A DNA stretch of 33,090 nucleotides from JAFDVL01 sp043736395 (GCA_043736395.1 JAYTCQ010000373.1:1-33090); one strand, 5' to 3'. Positions 15,822 through 24,995 are shown, counted from the stretch's first letter. Notes: generated from the letters alone by a model not told the origin. Numbers and translations: made by a program.

Positions 15822-17186
15822 CTAAGGTTCGAGATTGATCCCGAATCGTTCCGCCATCCGATACAAAGTTCGCCGGTCAATTTGCAGAATTTCAGAAGCC
15901 TTTGTTTTATTGCCCTTTGCTGACTCAAGGACAAATAACAGATACCGTTTTTCCAATTCTTCCAGAGAAGGTAAATCGCTAAAAAGTTTACTCGTCTCAA
16001 CACCGCTTTCATTACTTTTGTGGAGTGAATTACTTTTTATTTTGACTGGAAGGTCTTCTTCAGTAATAGTGTTTCCTCGCGTATGTAGCACCGCATGTTC
16101 AATCGTATTTTCTAATTCACGGACGTTTCCGCTCCACTCATGGTTTCTTAGATTTGAAAGAGCCTCAGCCGAAAGGGTCAACTTTTTTCCGGTGTCACGA
16201 CAGGCTTTTTGCAGGAAATGAAGGGCGAGCAACGAAATATCTTCGCGGCGCTCTCGCAGGGGTGGCACGCGCAAAGTGATCACGCTGATACGATAAAATA
16301 AATCTTCTCTAAATCTTCCTGCTTTGACTTCATCTTCAAGATTTCGATGCGTAGCAGCTACGACGCGCACATCAACTTTTGTAGACTTACCGGAACCGAC
16401 GCGCTTGATTTCGTTTTCCTGCAAGACACGCAGCAGTTTCACCTGCAAAGCGGGACTGGTTTCGCCGATTTCATCCAGAAATAATGTGCCGCTTTCAGCT
16501 TCTTCAAATAATCCTTTTTTATCTGCGACAGCTCCGGTGAAGCTGCCCTTGACGTGTCCGAATAATTCCGCTTCCAGTAAAGTTTCAGTTAACGCGCCGC
16601 AATTGACGGCGACAAATGCTTCGTCTTTGCGAGGGCAATTACTATGGATCGCTCGCGCAACTAATTCTTTTCCGGTTCCTGATTCGCCCGAAATAAGGAC
16701 GGTCGAACGGTAGGCGGCGACTCGTGCAATTTCCATATAGAGTTCAATCATCTGACGACTGTGTCCGACTAATCCGGAAGCTTGTTGCGGAAGATGAGTT
16801 TCAATGGAAGGAGAAATTTCTTCGGAAGTAGACAAGGCCCGACGTGCGGTAGCGATTATTTCCTGTACATTAAATGGCTTGCTGATGAAATCAAAAGCAC
16901 CTTCTTTTACTGCTTCGATGGCGGTTTCCAGGGTTCCAAAACCAGAAATTAAGATTACTTGCGGGGCAGGAATTAATTCTTTAAATCGCTTGAGAAGCGT
17001 AATACCGCCGACAGCTTCGTTAAGGTTGATGTCGCTGACGACTAATTGAAATTGATGTTTTCGCGACAGTTCAAGCGCAGTTTTAGAATTTTCAGCAGTC
17101 GTCACAACCCATTCCTGTTCTTCAAAAATTTCTTTTAGAAAATTGCAGGTGTCGCGGTCATCATCAATGACAAGAATATTATTCAT
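15822..17186 (-). CDS. NtrC-type sigma-54-dependent response regulator
   Basis: 454 residues. The receiver domain (1-120) has acidic residues D8-D10, phospho-acceptor Asp52 (VVSDINL) and Lys103 (ISKPF). The AAA+ sigma-54 activation domain spans about 135-370. It has Walker A GESGTGKE (167-174), Walker B TLFLDE (234-239) and the sigma-54 contact loop as GSFTGA (214-219), a conservative variant of GAFTGA. A Fis-type helix-turn-helix (about 410-454, KTKASEILQIDRRTLYRMAE) ends the protein. It should, once phosphorylated, open sigma-54 closed complexes. It sits directly downstream of its kinase and next to a consensus sigma-54 promoter, which is the obvious target candidate. Confidence 0.95.
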   Translation of the reverse strand: MNNILVIDDDRDTCNFLKEIFEEQEWVVTTAENSKTALELSRKHQFQLVVSDINLNEAVGGITLLKRFKELIPAPQVILISGFGTLETAIEAVKEGAFDFISKPFNVQEIIATARRALSTSEEISPSIETHLPQQASGLVGHSRQMIELYMEIARVAAYRSTVLISGESGTGKELVARAIHSNCPRKDEAFVAVNCGALTETLLEAELFGHVKGSFTGAVADKKGLFEEAESGTLFLDEIGETSPALQVKLLRVLQENEIKRVGSGKSTKVDVRVVAATHRNLEDEVKAGRFREDLFYRISVITLRVPPLRERREDISLLALHFLQKACRDTGKKLTLSAEALSNLRNHEWSGNVRELENTIEHAVLHTRGNTITEEDLPVKIKSNSLHKSNESGVETSKLFSDLPSLEELEKRYLLFVLESAKGNKTKASEILQIDRRTLYRMAERFGINLEP

Positions 17187-17202
17187 AAATTAAATTTGGA
17201 CT

Positions 17203-17304
17203 TTGGATTTTGAGCTTTGGGCTTTGGATAGATGTCCAAGACTTAAACTGTCGACGTTAGGCTTTCCGAAGACCAAAACCCAAAGGCCAAAGCTCATAAT
17301 CCAA
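17203..17304. repeat. CTTTGG-type inverted repeat in the kinase-regulator gap
   Basis: The 25-nt arms 17203-17227 and 17280-17304 are inverted copies matching at 23 of 25 positions (TTGGATT-TGAGCTTTGG-CTTTGG). They flank a 52-nt centre and fill the entire gap between sensor kinase stop and regulator start. It may attenuate transcription or protect the mRNA end, or simply be a mobile palindrome. Confidence 0.8.
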
Positions 17305-17305
17305 T

Positions 17306-18880
17306 TCAGTTTTCAATTAGAGGCAGCAGGATAATAAATTCAGTTCCCTTATCAATTTCATTTGAGACACTAATTTCTCCGCCGTGTTCCTGAATTATTT
17401 TTTGGACTACGGTTAAGCCTAAGCCGCTGCCGCGTCCCTGAAGTTTCGTCGTAAATAAAGGATCAAAAATTCTGGCTTTGTCTTCATCGCTAATACCAAA
17501 GCCGGAATCGCGACAAACGATTTCTGCGTGAGGGCCTTTAACCTTCGTGGAAAAAAATAACTCTCCACCTTCCGGCATCGCATCCAAACTATTGTTGATA
17601 AGATTAATCAGCACTTGCTGTAACTGTTCGTGATCAGCGTTGATGATCGGATTTTCCTCACATAATTCCGTCTTTAGTTCAACTTCGTGCGCGGCTAAAG
17701 TTGGCGCCGTGACTTCAAAAATTCTTTGCAGCAGAGAATTCACATCTGTGGCAGCTAAGGTCGGTCGCGGACGTCTTGTGGAGTCCAGCATATTTCGAAC
17801 AATTTTTTCAATCCGTTGAATTTGCGAGGCAATTAAGTTTAAACGGCTCAGCGTTTTTTCGTCAGTGGTTTTCAGTTCGAGCAGTTGCACATGTCCGGAA
17901 ATTAAATTGAGCGGAGTGCCGACTTCGTGCGCGAATTGCGCGGCTAATTGTCCGGCAGCGGCTAAGCGTTCATAGCGGGTTAATTCGCGCTGAATATCAA
18001 ATAATTCCGCGTTCGCGTCTTTGAGCTGGGTATTTGTTTCCGCCAGTTCAGTGGTCGCTTCACTAACTCTTACTTCTAATTGTTTTTGATATTTTGCGCG
18101 TTCACTGGTCATTTCTTTCAGACGCGAAACCATGTGATTGAAGACCGTCGCAACCTGTCCAAATTCGTCATTATCCCGAACTTTTGCGGAGACTTCGAGA
18201 TTACCCTTTTCGACATCGGCAATGGCTTTCAAGAGGTCATCCAGAGGGCGATAAATTACCTGATTGAAGAGGCTGTAAAGTAATCCTGTGATAGAAATAA
18301 TGGCCGCGGCGACCAGTCCCGCTGTCACCCAGATTAAGGTTTGCCAGTTCTTCGAAAGCGGTTCTCGTTCCATGCTCAGGGAGATGGCGCCGACTAAGCG
18401 AAACTGCGTCGCTTTATCGTTTGCGTCACGAATATATTCAAGCTTCGGAGCAGCCGCATAGATGAGTTGGCGATTGAATCCCTGCTCAAAAATTTCGCGC
18501 GGGTTAGAAACTGCCAGGCCCTTACTGAGGTCGGAAAATTCCGTTCCGGGAATATCTTCTTTTTTGGCGATTGGGTAATTGAATACATTTTGCATCCGCA
18601 GATCGTAAACGCGTACCTGGCGAAACTTTCCGGCTGAAGCATTACGTTGTAAAAAATTAGTCACAGCTAATTCAATATCCGAAAGCTTCACGTCTTCAGA
18701 GTTAGGGTCAGGAAGGGAATTGATCAATTGCAAAGCTAATTGTCTGGCGTGTTCGCCTTGATCGCCTTCCTCAACTTTGCGGGCTAAAGTGACGATTGTT
18801 AGCAACACTGCGATCAATACGGCTACCAAAATCAGCGAAATAATAATTGAAGTGCGAGTGTATATTTTTAGTTGGCGCAT
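17306..18880 (-). CDS. Membrane sensor histidine kinase (HAMP, HisKA, HATPase)
   Basis: 524 residues from the ATG at 18880. TM1 is about 11-32, followed by a periplasmic sensor region of about 150 residues. TM2 is 182-204, HAMP 206-258, and a coiled coil 258-305 leads into the HisKA motif QFAHEVGTPLN with phospho-acceptor His318. The ATPase has an N box (INLINNSLDAMPEGG), G1 (DSGFGI), F box (DPLFTTK) and G2 (GSGLGL). It is the cognate partner of the regulator 119 bp downstream. A GTG start at 18916 adds 12 residues (MLRFFQYCRHTL), but it would coincide with the likely transcript start of the promoter at 18921-18948, so I prefer 18880. The input signal is unknown. Confidence 0.9.
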   Translation of the reverse strand: MRQLKIYTRTSIIISLILVAVLIAVLLTIVTLARKVEEGDQGEHARQLALQLINSLPDPNSEDVKLSDIELAVTNFLQRNASAGKFRQVRVYDLRMQNVFNYPIAKKEDIPGTEFSDLSKGLAVSNPREIFEQGFNRQLIYAAAPKLEYIRDANDKATQFRLVGAISLSMEREPLSKNWQTLIWVTAGLVAAAIISITGLLYSLFNQVIYRPLDDLLKAIADVEKGNLEVSAKVRDNDEFGQVATVFNHMVSRLKEMTSERAKYQKQLEVRVSEATTELAETNTQLKDANAELFDIQRELTRYERLAAAGQLAAQFAHEVGTPLNLISGHVQLLELKTTDEKTLSRLNLIASQIQRIEKIVRNMLDSTRRPRPTLAATDVNSLLQRIFEVTAPTLAAHEVELKTELCEENPIINADHEQLQQVLINLINNSLDAMPEGGELFFSTKVKGPHAEIVCRDSGFGISDEDKARIFDPLFTTKLQGRGSGLGLTVVQKIIQEHGGEISVSNEIDKGTEFIILLPLIEN

Positions 18881-18920
18881 TAAAGTGTGACGACAGTATT
18901 GGAAAAATCTAAGCACTGCT

Positions 18921-18948
18921 ATTTTACCTGAGTCGAATCTTTGGTAAA
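18921..18948 (-). promoter_or_regulatory. Possible promoter of the two-component operon
   Basis: On the minus strand TTTACC (18948-18943) is separated by 16 bp from TAAAAT (18926-18921). Both hexamers match the sigma-70 consensus fairly well (4/6 and 5/6). Initiation near 18914 would give about a 34-nt leader to the ATG at 18880. Confidence 0.35.
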
Positions 18949-18974
18949 ACAGTCAGTGTAAGTTTATTGGATTG

Positions 18975-18983
18975 TGCTATAAT
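18975..18983 (+). promoter_or_regulatory. Extended -10 promoter of the PgpH-like gene
   Basis: TGCTATAAT is a perfect TATAAT preceded by the extended-10 TG. No good -35 is visible at 17 bp, which extended -10 promoters tolerate. The predicted start near 18990 gives a leader of about 50 nt to the ATG at 19040. Confidence 0.55.
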
Positions 18984-19039
18984 TCACTTTGAGTCAATTT
19001 AGTCTGCTTGCTGATTGAACTCTATTTTTAACTTCACTC

Positions 19040-20635
19040 ATGAACGTCAAGCATAATCGGTTTTGGATCATTCGTCTTCTACGCCTGCCTGCAACTGCGG
19101 AACATAAACTCTCTAGCTTCATTCATCGTATTCCACCTGATATTCGTTTCGGCTGCAATTTTGCCTTGCTTTCTGTCGCGACAGCTTTTCTGATTTCTCA
19201 TTCACAGATCAGCAGAATGCCGCATTGGCAACAATGGTTCGGATTAACCTTTGCCGTTGCTGGAATTTATTTTGCGCTGTATCAGGCAGCTACGCGGAGT
19301 AAATCTTTGCGCCTTCCATTTGCGACGACATTCTGGGTTGCCGCGCTGGCCATTTTTTTACAGACGGCGTTTACGCGGGTTGGATATTATCTTGCAGAAA
19401 CTTTGACGCATAACCAGGATTTGAATGGGCATCTTTCAACCTTTGGGTTTGAATTGGCGATTCCGTTTGCGGCTTGTGCGCTGGTTTTAAGTGTTCTTGT
19501 GGGATCGCAAATTGCCTTGGTGGCTGCTTTAATCACTTCAATCTTTGCAGCTTTTATTTCCGAAGCAGGTGTTGCGATAGGCGTATATTCATTGATCGGC
19601 TCCATAGCAGCCATTGCAGGTTCTGAAAGGTATCGTTCGCGCAATGCGATTTCAATCGAAGTTCTGGTGATTGGTTCGGTCAATGCGGTGATGAGTTTGT
19701 TCATGCCGTTTATTGCAGGGCAAACACCTACACTTCGCGGAATATTTAATGGGGTTTTGTTAGGATTACTGAGTGGCTTGCAATCCGCCGCGATTGTCAG
19801 TTTGATTGTCCCGATTTTTGAATCTGCCTTTGATATTCTCACGGATATGAAATTGTTGGAGCTTTCCAACGCGGACAATCCGCTGCTGCGTGATTTGGCG
19901 ATTAAAACTCCCGGAACGCATCATCATTCATTCATCGTTGCGACGCTGGCGGAATCTGCCGCCAAAGCGATTGGCGCAAATGATTTACTAGCAAAAACGG
20001 CATGTTTGTATCACGACATCGGCAAAATGGCGGCGCCGAAAATGTACATCGAAAATCAGAACGGGATGGAAAATCCGCATAATCAGGTGACCGCCAAAGA
20101 TAGTGTGCGTATTGTCACCGGACACGTCCGTCGCGGCATTAAGTTAGGACAAGAGTTCGGATTACCGCAGCAAATTATTGATTTTATTCCGCAGCATCAC
20201 GGCACTCGAATTCTGGCGTACTTTTATCATAAAGCTAAATCTGAGGCTGAAGAACGTGGTGAAACAGTTGATCCCGGTGAGTTCCGCTATCCTGGCCCGA
20301 AGCCGCAAACAAAAGAAGCAGTGATTGTGATGTTAGCCGATGGAGCCGAAGCGGCAGTGCGATCTTTGCACGAACATTCAATCGAAAATATTCGAGCGAT
20401 CATTAAAAAAATTATTGATCATATTGTCGCAGACGGGCAATTCAACGAAAGTGATGTGACATTGCAGGAGCTTGATGTGATCCGCGAAAGCCTGATAAAT
20501 ACGCTTGCCAGCATCCATCATCAACGCGTGAGCTATCCGGGTTTCAACCCTTCGAAAGACGATAAGCCAGACTCGGATGATGACAAAGATCGTGAACCAC
20601 CCTTGCCCTCAACTCTACAAGCAGGAGTACGATAG
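19040..20635 (+). CDS. Short PgpH-like 7TM-HD phosphohydrolase
   Basis: 531 residues. Seven or eight hydrophobic segments lie between about 38 and 260. The cytoplasmic HD domain follows, with PGTHHHSFIVATLAE (291-305) and the HDIGKM core (His325-Asp326). Later motifs typical of PgpH are QHHGTRILAYFYHKA, FRYPGPKPQTKEA and MLADGAEAA. PgpH proteins hydrolyse cyclic di-AMP at the membrane. Canonical members are about 700 residues and begin with a large extracytoplasmic 7TMR-HDED domain, missing here. The acidic C-terminal tail (SKDDKPDSDDDKDREPP) ends in residues whose codons belong to a repeat arm. It converges on lptD. Cyclic di-AMP specificity is inferred from family and not proven; the usual phoH and ybeY neighbours are absent. 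Confidence 0.85.
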   Translation: MNVKHNRFWIIRLLRLPATAEHKLSSFIHRIPPDIRFGCNFALLSVATAFLISHSQISRMPHWQQWFGLTFAVAGIYFALYQAATRSKSLRLPFATTFWVAALAIFLQTAFTRVGYYLAETLTHNQDLNGHLSTFGFELAIPFAACALVLSVLVGSQIALVAALITSIFAAFISEAGVAIGVYSLIGSIAAIAGSERYRSRNAISIEVLVIGSVNAVMSLFMPFIAGQTPTLRGIFNGVLLGLLSGLQSAAIVSLIVPIFESAFDILTDMKLLELSNADNPLLRDLAIKTPGTHHHSFIVATLAESAAKAIGANDLLAKTACLYHDIGKMAAPKMYIENQNGMENPHNQVTAKDSVRIVTGHVRRGIKLGQEFGLPQQIIDFIPQHHGTRILAYFYHKAKSEAEERGETVDPGEFRYPGPKPQTKEAVIVMLADGAEAAVRSLHEHSIENIRAIIKKIIDHIVADGQFNESDVTLQELDVIRESLINTLASIHHQRVSYPGFNPSKDDKPDSDDDKDREPPLPSTLQAGVR

Positions 20636-20721
20636 GCGTCCCCGCCTGTCGAAGCGTACATTATTGGTTCTGGTAGAATAATTTTTAACGAGAAGAGGAC
20701 AGCGGAGGACGCCTGTCCTAC
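20627..20721. repeat. AGGCGTCC-type inverted repeat between convergent genes
   Basis: The left arm (20627-20651, GTACGATAGGCGTCCCCGCC...) and the right arm (20697-20721) are imperfect inverted copies built around AGGCGTCC and GCCTGTC. The left arm contains the final codons and TAG stop of the PgpH-like gene, and the right arm abuts the lptD stop. It may fold as a terminator-like hairpin for both. Confidence 0.75.
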
Positions 20722-20722
20722 C

Positions 20723-23206
20723 CTACCATCTATTCCGCCGTTGTCCGATATTATCAGTGCCAAAGGTTCCAATCCCGCGCAAGGTGAATGAGAATAAAAA
20801 TCTGTTCTCATTTCGAAATCCAGCTTTAAATGTGTAGTTCTGGAATTGGAAACTGCAACAATCCCACGCCCAGCCGCCAGTCGTAATCAAGTTGATATAA
20901 CGAGGATCGCGTGCAGTTCCATCAAAAAAACGCGTCCGCAAATCATAGGCGACAGTTAATCCCATGTACGGGCCTTTCACCGCCGTCCCTAAAAACAGGG
21001 AAGTGTCCATCTGATTTCCTGGCAGTGTCGTCTGATCGTACTGCGTTCCTTTGCCTGGTAGCCAGCGCGTCAAATACCACGATTGACTGATTTGGTAGAG
21101 GCGGCGGCGGAGTCCGCCGGTAAATGACAAATTTCGCAACTCACCGTTATTTGAATCTACATCCATTTTGAAATCCGTGAATGTCGCTTCAGTTGGACGA
21201 ACTCTGGCATTAACGGACAGTGGAGAGAAATTTCGTAAATACCCCAAATAAGAAAAGCCGGTCAATGTATTCAATGGAAAAAATTGATTCCGTTTATCCT
21301 GCTGAAGCGCGCCGCCAAATTCAGGATCAAAGAAATGTTTTTGGGCAATCGTTAACGTGAGCCACTCATAAGGCTGAGAACTTTTGCCATCAGGATTTAG
21401 ACGCTTCACCAGAAAACGATTGGTGACTCCATATTCGATTTCATTCGTGTCAGCAATCGCATCCCGTTCATCGAACCTTAAATTGCTGGTGTAATCATGA
21501 ATGCCTACGATGCGGCGATACGTCGCAAAAGGTTCAATCAAATGCTTGAATTTTGCCGAGCCGTCCCGTTTTCGAAAGATACGCGAAAACATCGGAGGTC
21601 GAATATCAAGACTGAAATCGGCGTAATTTCGCAGCAGATTATTTCCGAGTACCTGCTGCGTGACTGGATTAAAACTGTCGCTATAAAAAGTCGAACGAAG
21701 CGCCAGACTCGGTGTCAGCGTAAAGCCCTTGAAAGATTTTAACGGAAAAGTAAAACTCGGATGTATGTCCAATCGTTGAGAGACGCCTGGCGTCTTCAAC
21801 GTTGTCGTATCTCCAACCAACACCGAACGTTTCAGTCCTTCCATGGAACTCTCGAAGCCAAAATAAATCGGAATGGAATCAGAAATCTTTTCGCTGCGTT
21901 TATTTAGTTCAAAGCTGGGCGCTTGTCGCGTTTTGATAATTCTCGAGCCAAGAAAAATCGTTTGCTCGTTGATCGAAGCATTAAAACTGTATGCGCCGAA
22001 ATTTTTGTTCACATAAAACTGTGAACGCTCTTCGGGAGAAATGGCCTGTTGCGCATTTTCTGCAAAAACCTGACGAAAGGAAAAATTTGAAGTGATATTG
22101 ACATCAGCAACCGCGACGAATCCATTCTTAAAATATTGAACAGCATCCGCGTAAAAACTGCTTCCGCCTTGATTCGCCAAACGACATAAGCGTGGATTGG
22201 AAGCCAGCGGCGGCTGTCCGGCGCATTGCTGATCTGTGATCGCGGCAGTTTCGCCTCCGAATAAACGATCCTTAACAATGAAAGTTCCAAAGGCAATACG
22301 GGAATTTTCATCGGGACGCGCTCGAAAATCCATTCCAAGCCCAAGTCCGCGTTTGGTGAAAACATCTGTTCGGAGCAATATATCCGCGCTCCGCCCAAGT
22401 TCCTGATAGTAGCCTAAATGCAAGGTTCTTCCCTTGATATTTGAAGTTCCCGAAGACGGCAACAGAAAGCCCGAAGCGCGTTCTTTTTTGCTTATAGAAA
22501 GCGATAAATAAGGCAGATACAAAACCGGAAAATTCTTGATTCTGAAAATCGGATTGTACATCACTGCTTTATCGTTAATCGTAATTCTGGCGCGCTTGGC
22601 AGTGAAGCTCCATTTAGGAACAGCTTCCTGACAAGCCGTGATTTTCGCGTTTTCAACGTTGTAGCTTAGTTCGCCAACTTTATCTGTTCGGGTGGCGTCA
22701 ATCACTACGGTCGTGCCGTCAGGCGTTCGATCTGTGTATGAAGTCGAAGTAAATAAAGTACCGCGCTTGGTTTCTAAATTTAATTCAACTTTTTCAGCAA
22801 TGACGGATTGTCCCTGTTGCTCGAAAAATACATTTCCCTCTGCGACTACATCATTTGTTGCCTCATTAAAAGTGATGCGGTCGGAATAAATTGTGATGTC
22901 GGAAAAGTCGAGATGGACATTGCCGGTACTGATGACTACATTTCCCTGCGCTTCTTTGCGATCAGCGGTGATAGTCACTTCCTCATCAGCATTAGTTGGC
23001 AGTTTGGTGGTGACGATCAGCCGGGTTTCGGGTTGAACCCTTCGCATCGCACGTCTTGACGCATCAGCTTCGGAGAGCGGGTTCTCAACTTTTTTTTCGG
23101 TTTGTGAAGGGTCTTGTCCGAATGCAGGAACGAGGAAAAATAATCCAAGCAATATTGACAGGAAACCAGAAGGGAAATGATAACGATGGTTGTTCGGCAA
23201 AAGCAT
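20723..23206 (-). CDS. lptD: LPS-assembly protein LptD
   Basis: About 827 residues. A signal peptide (hydrophobic FLSILLGLFFLVPAFGQ) is followed by an N-terminal OstA/LptA-like periplasmic domain (about 65-200) with DRKEAQGNVVIST and NDVVAEGNVFFEQQG repeats. After it comes a C-terminal outer-membrane barrel of about 600 residues, including the family motif around NFPVLYLPYLSLS and GFLLPSSG. It inserts LPS or lipooligosaccharide into the outer leaflet, so the organism is diderm with an LPS-like surface. I start at the ATG 23206; a TTG three codons upstream (23215) is the longer alternative. Its last codons abut the right arm of the palindrome shared with the PgpH-like gene. No lptE or surA gene is adjacent. 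Confidence 0.88.
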   Translation of the reverse strand: MLLPNNHRYHFPSGFLSILLGLFFLVPAFGQDPSQTEKKVENPLSEADASRRAMRRVQPETRLIVTTKLPTNADEEVTITADRKEAQGNVVISTGNVHLDFSDITIYSDRITFNEATNDVVAEGNVFFEQQGQSVIAEKVELNLETKRGTLFTSTSYTDRTPDGTTVVIDATRTDKVGELSYNVENAKITACQEAVPKWSFTAKRARITINDKAVMYNPIFRIKNFPVLYLPYLSLSISKKERASGFLLPSSGTSNIKGRTLHLGYYQELGRSADILLRTDVFTKRGLGLGMDFRARPDENSRIAFGTFIVKDRLFGGETAAITDQQCAGQPPLASNPRLCRLANQGGSSFYADAVQYFKNGFVAVADVNITSNFSFRQVFAENAQQAISPEERSQFYVNKNFGAYSFNASINEQTIFLGSRIIKTRQAPSFELNKRSEKISDSIPIYFGFESSMEGLKRSVLVGDTTTLKTPGVSQRLDIHPSFTFPLKSFKGFTLTPSLALRSTFYSDSFNPVTQQVLGNNLLRNYADFSLDIRPPMFSRIFRKRDGSAKFKHLIEPFATYRRIVGIHDYTSNLRFDERDAIADTNEIEYGVTNRFLVKRLNPDGKSSQPYEWLTLTIAQKHFFDPEFGGALQQDKRNQFFPLNTLTGFSYLGYLRNFSPLSVNARVRPTEATFTDFKMDVDSNNGELRNLSFTGGLRRRLYQISQSWYLTRWLPGKGTQYDQTTLPGNQMDTSLFLGTAVKGPYMGLTVAYDLRTRFFDGTARDPRYINLITTGGWAWDCCSFQFQNYTFKAGFRNENRFLFSFTLRGIGTFGTDNIGQRRNRW

Positions 23207-23299
23207 TAACAGCAAATCTCAGTAAAAACGCAGGGGGCTGTACGTCAGCGCAATACAGAACTTTATCACGGCGAAGGGGAGATTTACAGTTCAGGATTG

Positions 23300-23368
23300 T
23301 CGTTTAGAGTTACGCGTTTACGCGTGCACGCTTTTTTTAAAAAAGCGTGCACGCGTAACTTTAAACGA
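23300..23368. repeat. ACGCGTTTACGCGTG-type palindromic repeat, copy 2
   Basis: TCGTTTAGAGTTACGCG (23300-23316) and CGCGTAACTTTAAACGA (23352-23368) form outer arms. Inside them CGTGCACGC-T7 pairs with A6-GCGTGCACG. The left side carries an extra 8 nt (TTTACGCG). The core is shared with the element at 15741-15812. It lies between the lptD start and the acyl-CoA synthetase stop and could end the latter's transcript. Confidence 0.8.
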
Positions 23369-23375
23369 ATGTATC

Positions 23376-24995
23376 CTATACATTCTCAATCAGATGATTT
23401 TCAAATTGAGCCCGCAGCACTTTTTTATCGAATTTTCCGACACTGGTTTTTGGAACGACTTCAATAAACACGACATCATCGGGAGTCCACCATTTGGCAA
23501 TTTTGCCTTCGAGAAATTCCAGCACAGCTTTTTTATCAATTTCAGAGTCTGGTTTTTTGACGACACAAGCGAGGGGACGTTCCTGCCATCTGGCGTGATT
23601 TACACCAATCACAGCGGCTTCGAGGACGCCCGGCATTGCCATAATCATATTTTCCATGTCGACGGATGAAATCCATTCGCCGCCACTTTTAATCACGTCT
23701 TTGGCGCGATCCGCGATGCCCATATATCCTTCGGCATCCATCGTCGCAATATCGCCGGTATCGAACCAGCCATTGGGAAAACGGTCTGCGGCATCAGCTT
23801 TATAATATTCGCTGCAAATCCACGGCCCACGAATTAACAGCTTACCCATCGAAATTCCATCGTTCGGGACTTCGTTGCCGTTGTCGTCTTCGATCCGGAT
23901 TTCCAGGCCGGTTGCCACAACCCCAGCGCGTTGTTTGACATCCAGAATCTTACTTCGTTCCCACTCTTTCATAGCAGGTTTGATTCTTCCCACTGTCCCG
24001 AGCGGAGAAGTTTCCGTCATTCCCCAGGCCTGAACGAATTCGATATTAAGGTTGTCTTCGAGCCATTCAATCAATGCGCGGGGGGGAGCTGATCCACCAC
24101 AAACCATTGTTCTCAGGCTCGACAAATCGTATTTGCCAGGATTGGCGACGATTTCATTTTTGACGCCGAGCCAGATGGTTGGAACGCCGGCAGTGAAATT
24201 CACTTTCTCATCCTGAATCAATTGACAGATCGATGCGCCGTCCATTGTCGCGCCGGGGAAAACCTGCTTCGCGCCAATCATCGTCGCGATATACGGTAAG
24301 CCCCAGGCATTCGCATGAAACATCGGTACGACCGCCATAATCGTATCTTGTCGGGTTAGACCCAGATTATCGGGCAGCGCGCTTGAGATCGCGTGCAGGT
24401 AATTTGAGCGGTGCGTATACAACGCACCCTTAGGATTTCCCGTCGTGCCTGACGTATAACACAAACCCATCGGCGTGTTTTCATCTAAATCAGGCCACTC
24501 AAAATCAGCACTTTCAGCCGCGAGTAACGTTTCATAATTCAGAGCATTCGGCAGAGAAGTTTTAAATTCTCCGCTGTTGCTCATGACAATATAATTTTTT
24601 ACGGTTGTTAATTCTCCGGCGATGCGTTCAATTAATGGCAGTAAGTCTTCGTCAACGCAGATAATTTTATCTTCGGCGTGATTGATGACGTAGGCTAATT
24701 GCTCAGCGGAGAGCCGTAAATTCAAAGTATGAAGCACGGCTCCCATGTTGGGAACGGCGTTATAAAGTTCGAGATGGCGAAAATTGTTCCAGGCTAAAGT
24801 GGCTACTCGGTCGCCCCGTTCGATCCCAAGATTTTGTAGTGCGCTGGCGAGCTGTTTAGCTCTCGAACCAATTTCAGCGTAGGTATGCCGATGGATTCCA
24901 TCGCGCATTTTAGAAACGACTTCAATTTCCGGAGCGTAAAGCGGGCCGCGCTCCATCAAAACTTTCATGGTAAGTTGAGACTGCATCATGGTCAT
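23376..24995 (-). CDS. Fatty acyl-CoA synthetase (AMP-forming)
   Basis: 539 residues, normal length for medium/long-chain fatty acid CoA ligases. The AMP-binding P-loop YTSGTTGNPKG is at 180-190, followed by AWGMTETSPLG (A5), GWFDTGDIA (A7), DRAKDVIKSGGEWIS (A8) and the C-terminal catalytic Lys521 in KTSVGKFDKK (A10). It activates a carboxylic acid as acyl-AMP and then acyl-CoA, feeding beta-oxidation or lipid synthesis. An AGGGAG Shine-Dalgarno lies 7 nt before the ATG. Chain-length specificity cannot be read from sequence. It stands alone, with a plausible promoter at 25046-25074. Confidence 0.93.
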   Translation of the reverse strand: MTMMQSQLTMKVLMERGPLYAPEIEVVSKMRDGIHRHTYAEIGSRAKQLASALQNLGIERGDRVATLAWNNFRHLELYNAVPNMGAVLHTLNLRLSAEQLAYVINHAEDKIICVDEDLLPLIERIAGELTTVKNYIVMSNSGEFKTSLPNALNYETLLAAESADFEWPDLDENTPMGLCYTSGTTGNPKGALYTHRSNYLHAISSALPDNLGLTRQDTIMAVVPMFHANAWGLPYIATMIGAKQVFPGATMDGASICQLIQDEKVNFTAGVPTIWLGVKNEIVANPGKYDLSSLRTMVCGGSAPPRALIEWLEDNLNIEFVQAWGMTETSPLGTVGRIKPAMKEWERSKILDVKQRAGVVATGLEIRIEDDNGNEVPNDGISMGKLLIRGPWICSEYYKADAADRFPNGWFDTGDIATMDAEGYMGIADRAKDVIKSGGEWISSVDMENMIMAMPGVLEAAVIGVNHARWQERPLACVVKKPDSEIDKKAVLEFLEGKIAKWWTPDDVVFIEVVPKTSVGKFDKKVLRAQFENHLIENV

